In this document: positions 40,591-49,375 of the stretch, piece by piece | How the letters are laid out: every line of letters starts with the position of its first letter | Numbering within the stretch: the first letter of the stretch is position 1 | Assembly (NCBI RefSeq): GCF_019249725.2 | Contig: NZ_CP137559.1 | Coordinates: forward strand, 1,418,501-1,482,500 | DNA from: Segatella hominis | Lineage (GTDB): Bacteria > Bacteroidota > Bacteroidia > Bacteroidales > Bacteroidaceae | Direction: 5' to 3' | DNA length: 64,000 nt | Notes under the pieces: model-generated | Told to the model about the DNA's origin: nothing | Seen by the model: the letters and a program-made list of their open reading frames with translations, nothing else | Database searches by the model: none | Position numbers and translations under genes: made by a program

Positions 40591-41112
40591 ATGAAATTAT
40601 CAAAAATCGGACTCACAGCTATAGCAGCTACACTCCTCATCTCGCTTACCGTACAGGCTAAAAACGAGATGAAAAAGGCATACGTCTTTGGATTTGCTTC
40701 TTCTTTCAACGACTCCACAGTCTATTTCACAGACATTCAGGAGGTAGATTCTGCATGGTTTACCAGCAAACATCATTTCCTGGTAAGCCGAGAGAACTAC
40801 TCATACCAGTTGCGCGACTATCTGGCAAACATCGGAGAACAGCATCGCACATGCGTGGTGGAATATAATACCGACCCGAAGAAACTGGAGAAAGTGTGGA
40901 ACAAGCTCTACATACGCTATGCGCACAACCAGAAGCAGAAAAACAACCAGAAGCAGAAGACCGAACTGCCTCCTTTCCAAATCAAGAAACTGAACAGGAC
41001 GCAATTCCAGTTCCAGGCTGTAGCACCTATGGATGAAGCTACAGAAATAGAGGAACCTGTAAAGAAAGTGAAGGCTAAGAAAGCCCAGAAAAAGCAACGC
41101 AAGAACAAATGA
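40591..41112 (+). CDS. Secreted hypothetical protein with Lys-rich tail
   Basis: 173 residues with a clear signal peptide (cleavage after VQA-KN). The mature part has KAYVFGFASSFNDSTVYFTDIQ and FLVSRENYSYQLRDYL, a small alpha/beta domain I do not recognise, and ends in a basic tail (KKVKAKKAQKKQRKNK). The stop overlaps the start of the kinase-like gene (ATGA), so the two are translationally coupled. Family unknown; it may be exported together with products of the following genes. Confidence 0.7.
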   Translation: MKLSKIGLTAIAATLLISLTVQAKNEMKKAYVFGFASSFNDSTVYFTDIQEVDSAWFTSKHHFLVSRENYSYQLRDYLANIGEQHRTCVVEYNTDPKKLEKVWNKLYIRYAHNQKQKNNQKQKTELPPFQIKKLNRTQFQFQAVAPMDEATEIEEPVKKVKAKKAQKKQRKNK

Positions 41113-42020
41113 TAGAATCACATGATTTTAATATCGCAGAGTTGAACGTGAGAATCTGTTTTGCAGAGTCTCCATTCAACAGCATGCGACTCCTGTCCTC
41201 ATTCGAACCCTTCAGAGTCAACACTTTGGAGGGTCATCTTTTTTTTAGCCTGCTCGTAGATGATTCCCTCAAACCCTACCCCAAGGATAAGCGCAAGAGA
41301 ATCAGGGCTTTCGACACGGGAAACGGAGACACCATCGTGGATAAACTCGACAACGGAGGCTACCAGTATATCATCAAGGACATTAACGGGGCCAGCTGCT
41401 GCCTGCTGCAAACCAACAAGGACTTCAGCGACTGCCGATGCGCCCTGAACGGCAACTACAACATGCGCTGCTTCGGACTGAACAACGCCCTGATGCTCAT
41501 CTTCGCCTTTGCCGGCAGCAGACTGCAGACTCTCCTCATCCACGCATCCCTGGTAAGACAGAACGGATACGGATATGCATTCATCGCCAAAAGCGGAACC
41601 GGAAAGAGTACTCAGGTAAGCATGTGGCTGAGATATCTGAAGGGATGCGACCTCATGAACGACGACAATCCTATCATAAGATTCATCGACGGAAAGCCTT
41701 ACATCTACGGCAGTCCGTGGAGCGGCAAAACCCCTTGCTATCGCAACGTGAAAGCCAAGCTGGGAGCCATCACACGCATCGACCGCGACAGTTCCAACTG
41801 GGTGGAGCGCCTTTCGCCTATCGAAGCCTTCGCCTCTCTCCTGCCCTCCTGTTCGAGCATGAAATGGGACCAGGATATTTTCAACGACATCTGCAATACG
41901 ATTACCCGACTGGTGGAGACCGCCAACATCTACATCCTCCATTGCCTGCCCAACCGGGAGGCTGCCGAAGTTTGTAATCAGGCGATTGCCATCAAAGAAG
42001 GTGAAGGAAAATCCGCATGA
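41109..42020 (+). CDS. HPr-kinase-like (HprK C-terminal type) protein
   Basis: 303 residues. A P-loop AKSGTGKSTQ (about 158-167) followed by LMNDDNPIIRF and YGSPWSGKTPCYRNVKAKLGAI matches the HprK/P catalytic domain and its relatives found in peptide-modification loci, where the usual HPr partner is absent. The N-terminal half is a unique alpha/beta domain. It overlaps the secreted protein gene by 4 bp and is 20 bp before an S24/S26 peptidase gene. A Ser/Thr kinase acting on a peptide or the neighbouring proteins is inferred. Confidence 0.78.
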   Translation: MIESHDFNIAELNVRICFAESPFNSMRLLSSFEPFRVNTLEGHLFFSLLVDDSLKPYPKDKRKRIRAFDTGNGDTIVDKLDNGGYQYIIKDINGASCCLLQTNKDFSDCRCALNGNYNMRCFGLNNALMLIFAFAGSRLQTLLIHASLVRQNGYGYAFIAKSGTGKSTQVSMWLRYLKGCDLMNDDNPIIRFIDGKPYIYGSPWSGKTPCYRNVKAKLGAITRIDRDSSNWVERLSPIEAFASLLPSCSSMKWDQDIFNDICNTITRLVETANIYILHCLPNREAAEVCNQAIAIKEGEGKSA

Positions 42021-42040
42021 CAAAAAAATAATAAAAAACG

Positions 42041-42529
42041 ATGCAAGATAATCATTCCATAAAGACTGTAGAAATACAGTTTGCCAACGCCCAACTACTC
42101 CCAGAGATCGTAAAACTGCTGGAAGAAGGTCATACCGTAACCCTGCTGCTGCGCGGTTACTCCATGCGCCCGTTCCTGGAAGACAATAGAGACAAGGCCT
42201 TGCTGACCAAGGCTAAAGACATCAAAGTAGGCGATGCGGTACTGGCAGAAATCGGCTACAGGCATTACGTGCTTCATCGCATCATCAAGATTCAGGACCG
42301 GGAAGTAATACTGCGAGGAGACGGAAACTTAGGCATAGAGAAATGCAGAATAGAAGACGTGAAAGCATCCGTAATCGGATTTTACCGCAAGGGCAGAAAG
42401 AAGCTGGACAGAACCGACAGCAAAAAGTGGAAAATTTATTCGGCCCTATGGATGCGCCTCTTCCCTATCCGCAGATATCTTCTTGCCGCTTACAGAAGAA
42501 TCTGGATTCCGATTCTTGGACCGATGTAG
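42041..42529 (+). CDS. S24/S26-type signal-peptidase-like protein
   Basis: 162 residues. LLLRGYSMRPFLEDNRD carries the S24/S26 serine motif (GxSMxP), and YRHYVLHRIIKI with VILRGDGN fits the second conserved box; a His rather than Lys at this box resembles the SipW/archaeal S26B type. A hydrophobic C-terminal end (about 130-162) could anchor it to the membrane. It follows the kinase-like gene by 20 bp. Likely cleaves a leader of a protein made in this locus; target unknown. Confidence 0.8.
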   Translation: MQDNHSIKTVEIQFANAQLLPEIVKLLEEGHTVTLLLRGYSMRPFLEDNRDKALLTKAKDIKVGDAVLAEIGYRHYVLHRIIKIQDREVILRGDGNLGIEKCRIEDVKASVIGFYRKGRKKLDRTDSKKWKIYSALWMRLFPIRRYLLAAYRRIWIPILGPM

Positions 42530-42616
42530 GATATAGAGAATACGAGGAATATCAGGTATTAAAATATCAGGTATATATAGAATATGATATATATAACAAT
42601 ATGCTAGAATAAAAAT

Positions 42617-42656
42617 CGGGGTTATCTTCAGTTTCCAAAAGATAATCCCGCTTTTT
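42617..42656 (+). terminator. Terminator of kinase/peptidase operon
   Basis: CGGGGTTATCTT (42617-42628) pairs with AAGATAATCCCG (42639-42650) with one mismatch, followed by CTTTTT. Confidence 0.85.
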
Positions 42657-42707
42657 AATTGTTTATAATTCTAAGCCTTTATGTTTCAAAACTTGAACTT
42701 CTATCAA

Positions 42708-42875
42708 AGCAGAAGCGCCTGATTTACAATCCAAAACTAAAACCGAAGCAGAAGCGCTTGATTTACAATCCAAAACTAAACCAAAGCAGAAGCGCTTGAT
42801 TTACAATCCAATACTAAAACCGAAGCAGAAGCGCTTGATTTACAATCCAATACTAAACCAAAGCAAAACCGCTCG
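42708..42875. repeat. 38/39-bp tandem repeat downstream of pqqD-like gene
   Basis: Units starting AGCAGAAGCGCTTGATTTAC begin at 42708, 42747, 42785, 42824 and (decayed) 42862, with pitch 39-38-39-38. Odd and even units differ at their ends, giving a 77-bp higher-order period. The decayed last unit abuts the stop codon of the PqqD-like gene. There are no unique spacers, so it is not a CRISPR array. Confidence 0.9.
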
Positions 42876-42877
42876 AT

Positions 42878-43147
42878 TTATGCTTCAATAATTCCAGCCT
42901 GCAACCATAATTCGGTAAGAGCCTTCACGTCTTTCATCGCCGTAGCCTCATCCACCTCATACTCCTGAGTCAGCAGACCAACCAAGTCTTCATGAGTAAA
43001 CTCCTTGCCCTGGATATTCTGCCACAAATAAGCAGAACTCTCATTCATACTAATGATATTGCTGAAATCAATATTCTCCTCTCCCTCAGCCACGATGATG
43101 TTCTCACCACAAACCACACGGAGATTGAAACCTGGTTTTGCTTTCAT
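42878..43147 (-). CDS. PqqD-family (RiPP recognition element) protein
   Basis: 89 residues, full length for PqqD. Seen: NLRVVCGENIIVAEGEENIDFSN strand pair, then IISMNESSAYLWQNIQGKEFTHEDLVGLL and VDEATAMKDVKALTELWLQAGII, the three-helix winged part that binds leader peptides in RiPP systems. No radical SAM partner is adjacent. It is convergent to the kinase/peptidase operon and 118 bp downstream of the DPP-IV-like gene on its own strand. A link to the kinase/peptidase pair is suggested by families that co-occur in modified-peptide loci. Confidence 0.85.
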   Translation of the reverse strand: MKAKPGFNLRVVCGENIIVAEGEENIDFSNIISMNESSAYLWQNIQGKEFTHEDLVGLLTQEYEVDEATAMKDVKALTELWLQAGIIEA

Positions 43148-43264
43148 CTTTCCTTATTTTTTAATTCTTATTCTTTTATATTCTATTCTTCCCCTCGAAA
43201 GGAGCCAATTTCTTTCCGAAGAATTTCCCCCGGAGAAACCGATTTCCCCGAGGAAATTTCCTTT

Positions 43265-45454
43265 TTATTTCATGTGACTCTTAAACCAATCTGCAATCTG
43301 TCTCAACAGATGATTGCGCGTATTGCCACCATAAATACCATGGTTTCTGTTGGTATAAAACAGCTCCTTGAAATCCTTGTCTGCCTGAACCAGCGCCTCT
43401 GAATATTCGAAGGTATTCTGAGGATGCACATTATCATCAGCCACACCATGGCAAATCAGCAGGGCACCATGCAAGCGGTCTGCACGCTCGATAGGATTCA
43501 CCTTGTAACCATCCTCATTCTCCTGAGGAGTACGCATATAGCGCTCGGTATAAACCGTATCATAGAAACGGTAGCAGGTAGGAGGTGCCACAGCCACACC
43601 AGCCTTGAACACAGGACGGCCTTCGCTCATACTCATCAACGTATTGAAGCCACCATAACTCCAGCCCCAGATGCCGATATTGTCCTTATCAACGTATGGC
43701 AGACTACTCATGTAGAGAGCCGTCTCCACCTGATCCTTAGACTCCAGATCGCCCAGTCTGAGATAAGTAGATTTCTCAAATTCTGCACCACGGCCACCCG
43801 TTCCGCGACCATCTACACAAACCACGATGAAACCCTCCTGAGCCAGATAATAGTCGAAAGCACCACCCTGGCCCATACTGCCCGTATTCCAGGCATTCAG
43901 AACCTGCTGGTTGCCCGGACCGGAATACTGGAACAGGATGACAGGATACTTCTTGTTGGCATCAAAGTCAACAGGCTTCACCATCCAACCGTCGAGTTTC
44001 ACGCCCTCGGAAGTAGTAAACGAGAAAGTCTCACGCTTGCCCCAGTTGTATTTCTGGGTCTTCTCCAAAAGTACCTTGTTGTCCTCCAGCATCTTGATAA
44101 CCTTACCCTTGTTGCTGCGCACGGTAAACACCTGCGGATGGCTGTAAGAGCTCCAGGTATTGACGAAATATCTGAAATCGCCCGAGAAATTGGCAGCATT
44201 AGAGCCCTCCGCATCTGTGAGTCGCTCCACCTTACCATTCTTGTGAGCCACATATACCTGTCGGTCGTGCGGATTGATCATCGCAGCCTGGAAGTACACG
44301 TTCCCGGTCTTCTCGTCCATTCCGTAAATCTCGGTCACATCATAATTTCCCTTCTCTACCTGGCGAATCAGCTTGCCGTTCATATCGTAGAGATAAAGAT
44401 GCATATAGCCGTCGCGGTCGCTTGGCATGAGGATATATTTCTTGCCCACGATGCTGTTCTCCATCACCTCCTCTTTCACAAACTTAGGCACGCTCTCCTT
44501 GATGAGCATCTTGCTGGCACCCGTGAAAGGATTGACCGAATAGAGTCGCATATCGTCCTGATGGCGGTTCATCGTATAGACAATCAGACTATTGCGGTCT
44601 GGCGAAGTTTTGATGCGAGGATAATATCCGTCAGCATCTACCGGAACATCAAGGCGGATGGTCTTGCCAGCCTTCAGATCATAACTCCAGAGGCTCACCT
44701 TGGAATTGTCCTGACCCGCCTTCGGATACTTGTAGGAATACTCGCCCGGATAATCGTGGAACTCAGGATGTGCTGGCTTGGCACCCTCGAAAAGCTGGAG
44801 GGAATAAGTCTTCACATGCGACTCATCGAAGCGAATCCAGCCGATGGAAGTACCGTCAGCATTCCATGCAAACGCCCTATTGAAAGCAAATTCCTCCTCG
44901 TAAACCCAGTCAGGAATTCCGTTGATGATTTCATTAAACTTGCCGTCGGAAGTAATCTGCGTTTCCTTTTCGCCATCAAAGACAAAGAGATTATTATCCT
45001 TTACGAAAGCGATGTGCTTGGAATCAGGCGACCAGGTAGCCACCTGCTGGTTTTCGCCCTCAGAAAGTTTGCGGAGCTTCTTGCTGGCGATATTATAGAT
45101 GAAATACTCAGCCTTGAAAGATCTGCGGTACACAGCCTTGCTCTTGGTGATTACCAGAAGTTGCTTGCCGTCAGGGCTCATCACATATCCATCAATAGAC
45201 TCGAAAGGAGCCTGAGCCTCATGAATATCAAAGAGGACAGCCACCTGCTTGCCCGACTTGAAGGAATAGCTGACAATCTGCTTGCCGTCATTACTGATAG
45301 AAGCATACAAATCAGTACCTTCGATAGGATTGATTCCCGTCACATAACTGGCAGAGAATTCGCCCGAAGTAATGCTCTTCAGATCCAGTTTCTCTGCAGC
45401 TTCCATTGCCGTTACCATCATGATAGTTGCAATAAAAATAGAAAATTTCTTCAT
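43265..45454 (-). CDS. Prolyl oligopeptidase family, DPP-IV type (S9B)
   Basis: 729 residues with an N-terminal signal peptide (cleavage near MEAA). An eight-bladed beta-propeller (about 40-460, including WSPDSKHIAFVKDN and PDWVYEEEFAF, whose EE pair binds the peptide N-terminus) precedes the alpha/beta hydrolase domain with catalytic Ser in GWSYGGFN, Asp in HGVADDNVH and His in RNHGIYGG. It removes X-Pro dipeptides in the periplasm. It precedes the PqqD-like gene on the same strand. Confidence 0.93.
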   Translation of the reverse strand: MKKFSIFIATIMMVTAMEAAEKLDLKSITSGEFSASYVTGINPIEGTDLYASISNDGKQIVSYSFKSGKQVAVLFDIHEAQAPFESIDGYVMSPDGKQLLVITKSKAVYRRSFKAEYFIYNIASKKLRKLSEGENQQVATWSPDSKHIAFVKDNNLFVFDGEKETQITSDGKFNEIINGIPDWVYEEEFAFNRAFAWNADGTSIGWIRFDESHVKTYSLQLFEGAKPAHPEFHDYPGEYSYKYPKAGQDNSKVSLWSYDLKAGKTIRLDVPVDADGYYPRIKTSPDRNSLIVYTMNRHQDDMRLYSVNPFTGASKMLIKESVPKFVKEEVMENSIVGKKYILMPSDRDGYMHLYLYDMNGKLIRQVEKGNYDVTEIYGMDEKTGNVYFQAAMINPHDRQVYVAHKNGKVERLTDAEGSNAANFSGDFRYFVNTWSSYSHPQVFTVRSNKGKVIKMLEDNKVLLEKTQKYNWGKRETFSFTTSEGVKLDGWMVKPVDFDANKKYPVILFQYSGPGNQQVLNAWNTGSMGQGGAFDYYLAQEGFIVVCVDGRGTGGRGAEFEKSTYLRLGDLESKDQVETALYMSSLPYVDKDNIGIWGWSYGGFNTLMSMSEGRPVFKAGVAVAPPTCYRFYDTVYTERYMRTPQENEDGYKVNPIERADRLHGALLICHGVADDNVHPQNTFEYSEALVQADKDFKELFYTNRNHGIYGGNTRNHLLRQIADWFKSHMK

Positions 45455-45535
45455 AGTTTTCTTTATATAAAAAGCTTCAATATTATCTGTTTATTTTTCC
45501 TATTTGAAATCTGCCACCCTTTTTTCTTTAGCAGA

Positions 45536-45597
45536 CTTCTCCTTCCTCCCTTCTCCTTCCTCATTTCTCATTTTTCATTTCTCATTTCTCATTTAAA
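45536..45597. repeat. TTTCTCAT-type short repeat
   Basis: Tandem TTTCTCAT/TTTTTCAT words upstream of the DPP-IV-like gene, between it and the GldB-like gene. The same family recurs at 46620-46740 (opposite strand) and 52560-52800. Confidence 0.75.
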
Positions 45598-45663
45598 ACA
45601 AATGAAGGACGAATTCATCCCTATTCATCAAGGACAAATTCATCCCAACTCAGAATGTTCCTG

Positions 45664-46482
45664 CTAATCTTTGTGCAAAGCCTTGATAGCGGAATAGTCT
45701 TCATCTTCCAGTAATTGCTTGACCGTAATTTTCGGATAGCGCTTCACGAAATCGTTGATTGTCTTTACATATCGGGTATTGAAGACTTCCCTGTTCATCG
45801 CCCTATTGACCGTCCACATGATTTTTCCCATGTGCAGGTCGCGGTCCAACTGCGGTCTGTTGTCAAAATCATCCATCGGATAGATACTCAGCAGATAGAA
45901 AGTGAGACAGTCTGGCACGATGTTGTTTCGGTTCATGGTGCTACGCTGCTGGGCATTATAATATTTCTTGTAGAGCGGATATTTAGACCCCATGTACTTA
46001 TCGAGTGAAATGCCGACCGAAGACTCGCCTATCACGATACTCTGGTCCAAAGCTCCTATCTGCGCATAGAAAACAGGCTGCTTGATTTCCGGCAGCCAAT
46101 CCTGCAATCGACCAAACGATTCCTTCAACTCCTTATTGATATCGTCCATATTGGCATATTCAGCCTCTGCATCTGCGATGAGAGCCTGGAGCGTAGAGTC
46201 CTGAAAGAACATCAGGAAGCGATTGCTGATGTTGGCATCGGTAATCGTACCCAACTGGAGCATTTTCTCTATCAGAGTACGGGTTTCAATAGGATAATCG
46301 GTATTCATCTGCTGCAGGGCAGAAAAATCTCCGGTAGTAAGATAGCGGCTTTCCAAACGATCATAACGCTGTACGCAAAGAGGTTCAGCAACTAACTCCT
46401 CATTCGGCTTGAATTTAAATTCACAAGCCGAAGAAAGCAAGACAAGTGCCGCAATTATGATAATATGATATAAATTCTTCAC
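45664..46482 (-). CDS. GldB-related lipoprotein
   Basis: 272 residues from GTG 46482. The longer in-frame ATG at 46542 is rejected because the promoter box lies inside that extension. The lipobox VLLSSAC puts Cys near residue 20. The GldB signature is seen in PVFYAQIGALDQSIVIGESSVGISLDKYMGSKYPLYKKYY. GldB proteins support gliding and type IX secretion in Flavobacteriia; in non-gliding Bacteroidota their role is unclear. Transcribed alone, upstream of the DPP-IV-like gene. Confidence 0.82.
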   Translation of the reverse strand: MKNLYHIIIIAALVLLSSACEFKFKPNEELVAEPLCVQRYDRLESRYLTTGDFSALQQMNTDYPIETRTLIEKMLQLGTITDANISNRFLMFFQDSTLQALIADAEAEYANMDDINKELKESFGRLQDWLPEIKQPVFYAQIGALDQSIVIGESSVGISLDKYMGSKYPLYKKYYNAQQRSTMNRNNIVPDCLTFYLLSIYPMDDFDNRPQLDRDLHMGKIMWTVNRAMNREVFNTRYVKTINDFVKRYPKITVKQLLEDEDYSAIKALHKD

Positions 46483-46511
46483 GTAATTATAATTTTGTAT
46501 TAATACGAGTG

Positions 46512-46519
46512 CAAAAATA
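46512..46519 (-). promoter_or_regulatory. -7 box of gldB-like gene
   Basis: TATTTTTG on the minus strand followed by GCAC, 30 bp before GTG 46482. Confidence 0.65.
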
Positions 46520-46619
46520 CTAAAAAATATTTTAAATTCCAAGTTTTTAAGCTAAAAAAGCACAAATTATGTGCAAAAAAGATGAATCTATTCTATAAAT
46601 ATTCACATTTGCAGAGATT

Positions 46620-46740
46620 TGAGCAACAAAATGAGAAAGACGGGAGAAATGAGAAAGGACAAAGGAGAAATGGGAAATGACAAAGGACAAAGGACAAAGG
46701 AGAAAGGACAAAGGACAAATGACAAAGGAGAAATGGAGAT
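46620..46740. repeat. Purine-rich GAGAAATG/GACAAAGG repeat
   Basis: Tandem 7-9-bp words (GGACAAA, GGAGAAA, GACAAAT) fill most of the 350-bp gap between the GldB-like and DUF4861 genes. Read on the minus strand it is the TTTCTCAT/TTTGTCAT family. No gene is seen in this gap. Confidence 0.8.
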
Positions 46741-46901
46741 GGGAGAAGGAAAAAGAAAGAAAAAGAAAAGACTTCCCGCCAGGAATACCACAGCAGAAAG
46801 TCTCTCTTCTATTATTTCGTTTTTGAAAAACTCGCAAACAATTTCTTGCAGAAAGCAAGCAAACTTGAGCCTTGCAGAAAGCGAGCAAACTTGAGGCTTG
46901 C

Positions 46902-48125
46902 TTAAAATACTTTGACCAGTAATGGCTGAGTCTGAAGTTTCTTCCATTCCGCCAACCACTTATACCACTCCTTTTCTCCGGAAAAACCATAGGTTTCATT
47001 GGCGCTCGTATAAGCCAATTTATAGGTCAGCTTCTTTCCTACAGGGCGCACCAGCATCGTATATACATCCTTGTTGGCCTCCTCCTGGCTCACGAAATGA
47101 GATTGAGGCACATAAATACCTAAGCCAACTGTCTCCAACTTATGTTTGCCATCATCCTTGCCCGTAGGCCAGTCGCTACCATAACAGCCTCTCAATCCCT
47201 TGCCATCAGACATTTCTGTAGAACCCTTCACGTTGATAAGTCCTGTAGAAAATACGTAATCATCCGCATTCTTATTGAAGAATACCTCCACATCAAAATC
47301 CCTATGCCCCGCATAAATCGTATAGCGGATGGTGGCATTTACTGGCTTTAATCCTGGAGCCGGAACCCAACCGTTGTCCACCACTTCTACCACGGCACGC
47401 AAAGGACCTTCGGAAATAACACGCTGCTCCTGACATTTCACATCTGTAAGCAACAGGGATTTCGTGCCGTCCCAACCGCGCAGGGCACCCAAACCATAGG
47501 TATTGCCTACCCACAGACAGTCGTCGCCGGAACCTGCTGCCAACTGTTCTTCGGAAGGATAAAACTGAGTATCCTCTACCACCAGTCCCTTATTGATTTT
47601 GCCATAAAGGTCGATGGTCTGCCGATTGTCGAAATAAACACGCATCGCCACGAGGTCGCTCTCGAAACAGACGCCATGAGAATGCACAAAATGATAGACA
47701 TCCTTGGTCTTCTTGTCGAAGGCAATACTGCGCAAGTAAATATCCTGCTTGTTCTTGGCCAACTTCTTGTTCTTGCTTGGCACAACCAGTTCTGCAAATG
47801 TACGGGCAGGATAGACAGACTGCTCGCCCTCGGAAAACAACAGAATCTGATAAGTCTTCGACTCCCTCTTGCCGAGATCAGCCAGAAAACAAAGTTCATC
47901 ATTCACGCAGTCACGATTCAGATCATCCAACTGGGATGGAATTTCCTTGCCATCTACCGTAACGACGGCCTTGGAAACTTCGCCATACTTGCTCAAATCC
48001 AAGACAACCGGTTCGTTGTTTCTCTCTACTTTGGAAGGATTAGTCACCTGCACCTTCACCATCGTTTGCGCTTCCATCCCTAATGCCAGGAAGAAAGCAA
48101 AAAATGATAAATAAATACGTCTCAT
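46902..48125 (-). CDS. Secreted DUF4861 protein
   Basis: 407 residues with a signal peptide (cleavage near MEA-QT). The sequence fits DUF4861, large beta-rich secreted proteins found near polysaccharide-degradation genes: VKVQVTNPSKVERNNEPVVLDL, HGVCFESDLVAMRVYFDNRQTIDLYGK, GAHRDFDVEV-like GHRDFDVEVFF and HFVSQEEANKDVYTMLVRP. A carbohydrate-active role is likely by family, but no substrate can be named and no other polysaccharide-utilisation genes are adjacent. Confidence 0.78.
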   Translation of the reverse strand: MRRIYLSFFAFFLALGMEAQTMVKVQVTNPSKVERNNEPVVLDLSKYGEVSKAVVTVDGKEIPSQLDDLNRDCVNDELCFLADLGKRESKTYQILLFSEGEQSVYPARTFAELVVPSKNKKLAKNKQDIYLRSIAFDKKTKDVYHFVHSHGVCFESDLVAMRVYFDNRQTIDLYGKINKGLVVEDTQFYPSEEQLAAGSGDDCLWVGNTYGLGALRGWDGTKSLLLTDVKCQEQRVISEGPLRAVVEVVDNGWVPAPGLKPVNATIRYTIYAGHRDFDVEVFFNKNADDYVFSTGLINVKGSTEMSDGKGLRGCYGSDWPTGKDDGKHKLETVGLGIYVPQSHFVSQEEANKDVYTMLVRPVGKKLTYKLAYTSANETYGFSGEKEWYKWLAEWKKLQTQPLLVKVF

Positions 48126-48245
48126 TTTATAGTCAGTTTCTAAGTTATTTCTATTTTTTAAAGCCTACTCGTTTTCAAAGGAAGCCATCTGGCTTTATCG
48201 AAAGCTTCCATCAGACTTCATTCGAGAAGGATTATCACGCTTCAT

Positions 48246-49271
48246 TCAAGTCGTTTTCAAATCCTTGAAATTCTTCACTCCCTTGGCGTAATATTGCCAC
48301 AATATGGAAGTCTGGAAAATCTGCGGAATCTCCTCCTCTACTCTTTGTGCCTGAATACGCTTTCTCTCCTCATCAAAAGAGGAACGCCATTCCTTGAATG
48401 CCTTACGAGCTTTGAACACAGCCTTGAAATCACCCCAATTCCGCTGAAGCAGCAACATCTCAAAAGCAGCCAGATAATCGAGAAACCATCTCACTCTCAT
48501 CACATACGATAACTCCTTGTCCGACAGATTCTTATAAAGCATCGTTAGATTATTTCTGAAATTCAGGAAAGTCTTCATCGGATTGCTCTTAGGCAAAGTT
48601 CCTCCACCCACATGATACACTTCACTCTCAGGAATGCAATAGATTTTCCGCCCCATCAGGCGCAAACGCCAGCAAAGGTCTATCTCCTCATTATGAGCGA
48701 AAAAGCGGCCGTCAAGTCCACCTGCCTTCCAATAATCCGCAGAACGGATCATCATGCACGCACCCGTAGCCCACAATATCTCCTGCTGGTAATCATACTG
48801 GCCATTATCACGTTCTACCGTACCGAAAATCCTGCCACGACAGAAAGGATAACCATATTTATCCAGAAAACCTCCACAGGCGCCGGCATACTCAAAACTG
48901 TCCTTGTCATATTCTGCCAACAATTTCGGCTGACAGGCTGCCACCCGAGGATGGGAATCCATAAACTCGATAAGCGGAGTAAGCCAATGATGACTCACCT
49001 CTACATCGCTATTCAAAAGCACATAGTAGTCGGCCTCTATCTGGCGTAACGCCCGATTATACCCTTCGGCAAAGCCAAAATTCTGCTCCAGTACGATAGT
49101 CTTAACCTGAGGAAATTGAGTTTCCAGAAGGTGCATGGAACCATCTGACGAACTGTTGTCCGCCACCCAGATTTCAGCATCCTGTCGGGAATACTCTATC
49201 ACATTCGGAAGAAACTTGGCCAGCATCTTCTGACCATTCCAATTTAGTATTACAATTGCTACTTTTGCCAT
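48246..49271 (-). CDS. Family 2 glycosyltransferase
   Basis: 341 residues. GT-A fold: VAIVILNWNGQKMLAKFLP at the N-terminus, VADNSSSDGS, the metal-binding-like LLNSDVEVSHHW, and ATGACMMIRSADYWKAGGLDGRFFAHNEEIDLCWRLR, which contains the ED-like acceptor-site motif. It resembles rhamnosyltransferase-type enzymes of surface glycan synthesis. No transmembrane segment. It has its own promoter and stands alone among non-glycan genes. Confidence 0.92.
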   Translation of the reverse strand: MAKVAIVILNWNGQKMLAKFLPNVIEYSRQDAEIWVADNSSSDGSMHLLETQFPQVKTIVLEQNFGFAEGYNRALRQIEADYYVLLNSDVEVSHHWLTPLIEFMDSHPRVAACQPKLLAEYDKDSFEYAGACGGFLDKYGYPFCRGRIFGTVERDNGQYDYQQEILWATGACMMIRSADYWKAGGLDGRFFAHNEEIDLCWRLRLMGRKIYCIPESEVYHVGGGTLPKSNPMKTFLNFRNNLTMLYKNLSDKELSYVMRVRWFLDYLAAFEMLLLQRNWGDFKAVFKARKAFKEWRSSFDEERKRIQAQRVEEEIPQIFQTSILWQYYAKGVKNFKDLKTT

Positions 49272-49300
49272 CTTGTATTGCTACTTTTGCATATTGACTG

Positions 49301-49308
49301 CAAAAATA
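49301..49308 (-). promoter_or_regulatory. -7 box of GT2 gene
   Basis: TATTTTTG followed by GCAG on the minus strand, about 30 bp before ATG 49271. Confidence 0.65.
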
Positions 49309-49321
49309 CAAAGAATAATTC

Positions 49322-49348
49322 AATTATGCCCCGATTTGAGGCATAATT
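49322..49348 (-). terminator. Hairpin after radical SAM gene
   Basis: AATTATGCC (49322-49330) pairs perfectly with GGCATAATT (49340-49348), with T-rich sequence downstream on the minus strand. It separates the radical SAM gene from the GT2 promoter. Confidence 0.65.
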
Positions 49349-49375
49349 AAGAATTTATAATGATAAAAAAATGCT

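Noticed and set aside
42708..42875. CRISPR array
   Set aside because: Whole 38/39-bp units are repeated with no unique spacers; this is a tandem satellite.
43424..45667. 747-codon plus-strand open frame
   Set aside because: It is antisense to the DPP-IV-like peptidase, which has a full catalytic triad and signal peptide; the frame is a shadow with unlikely composition.
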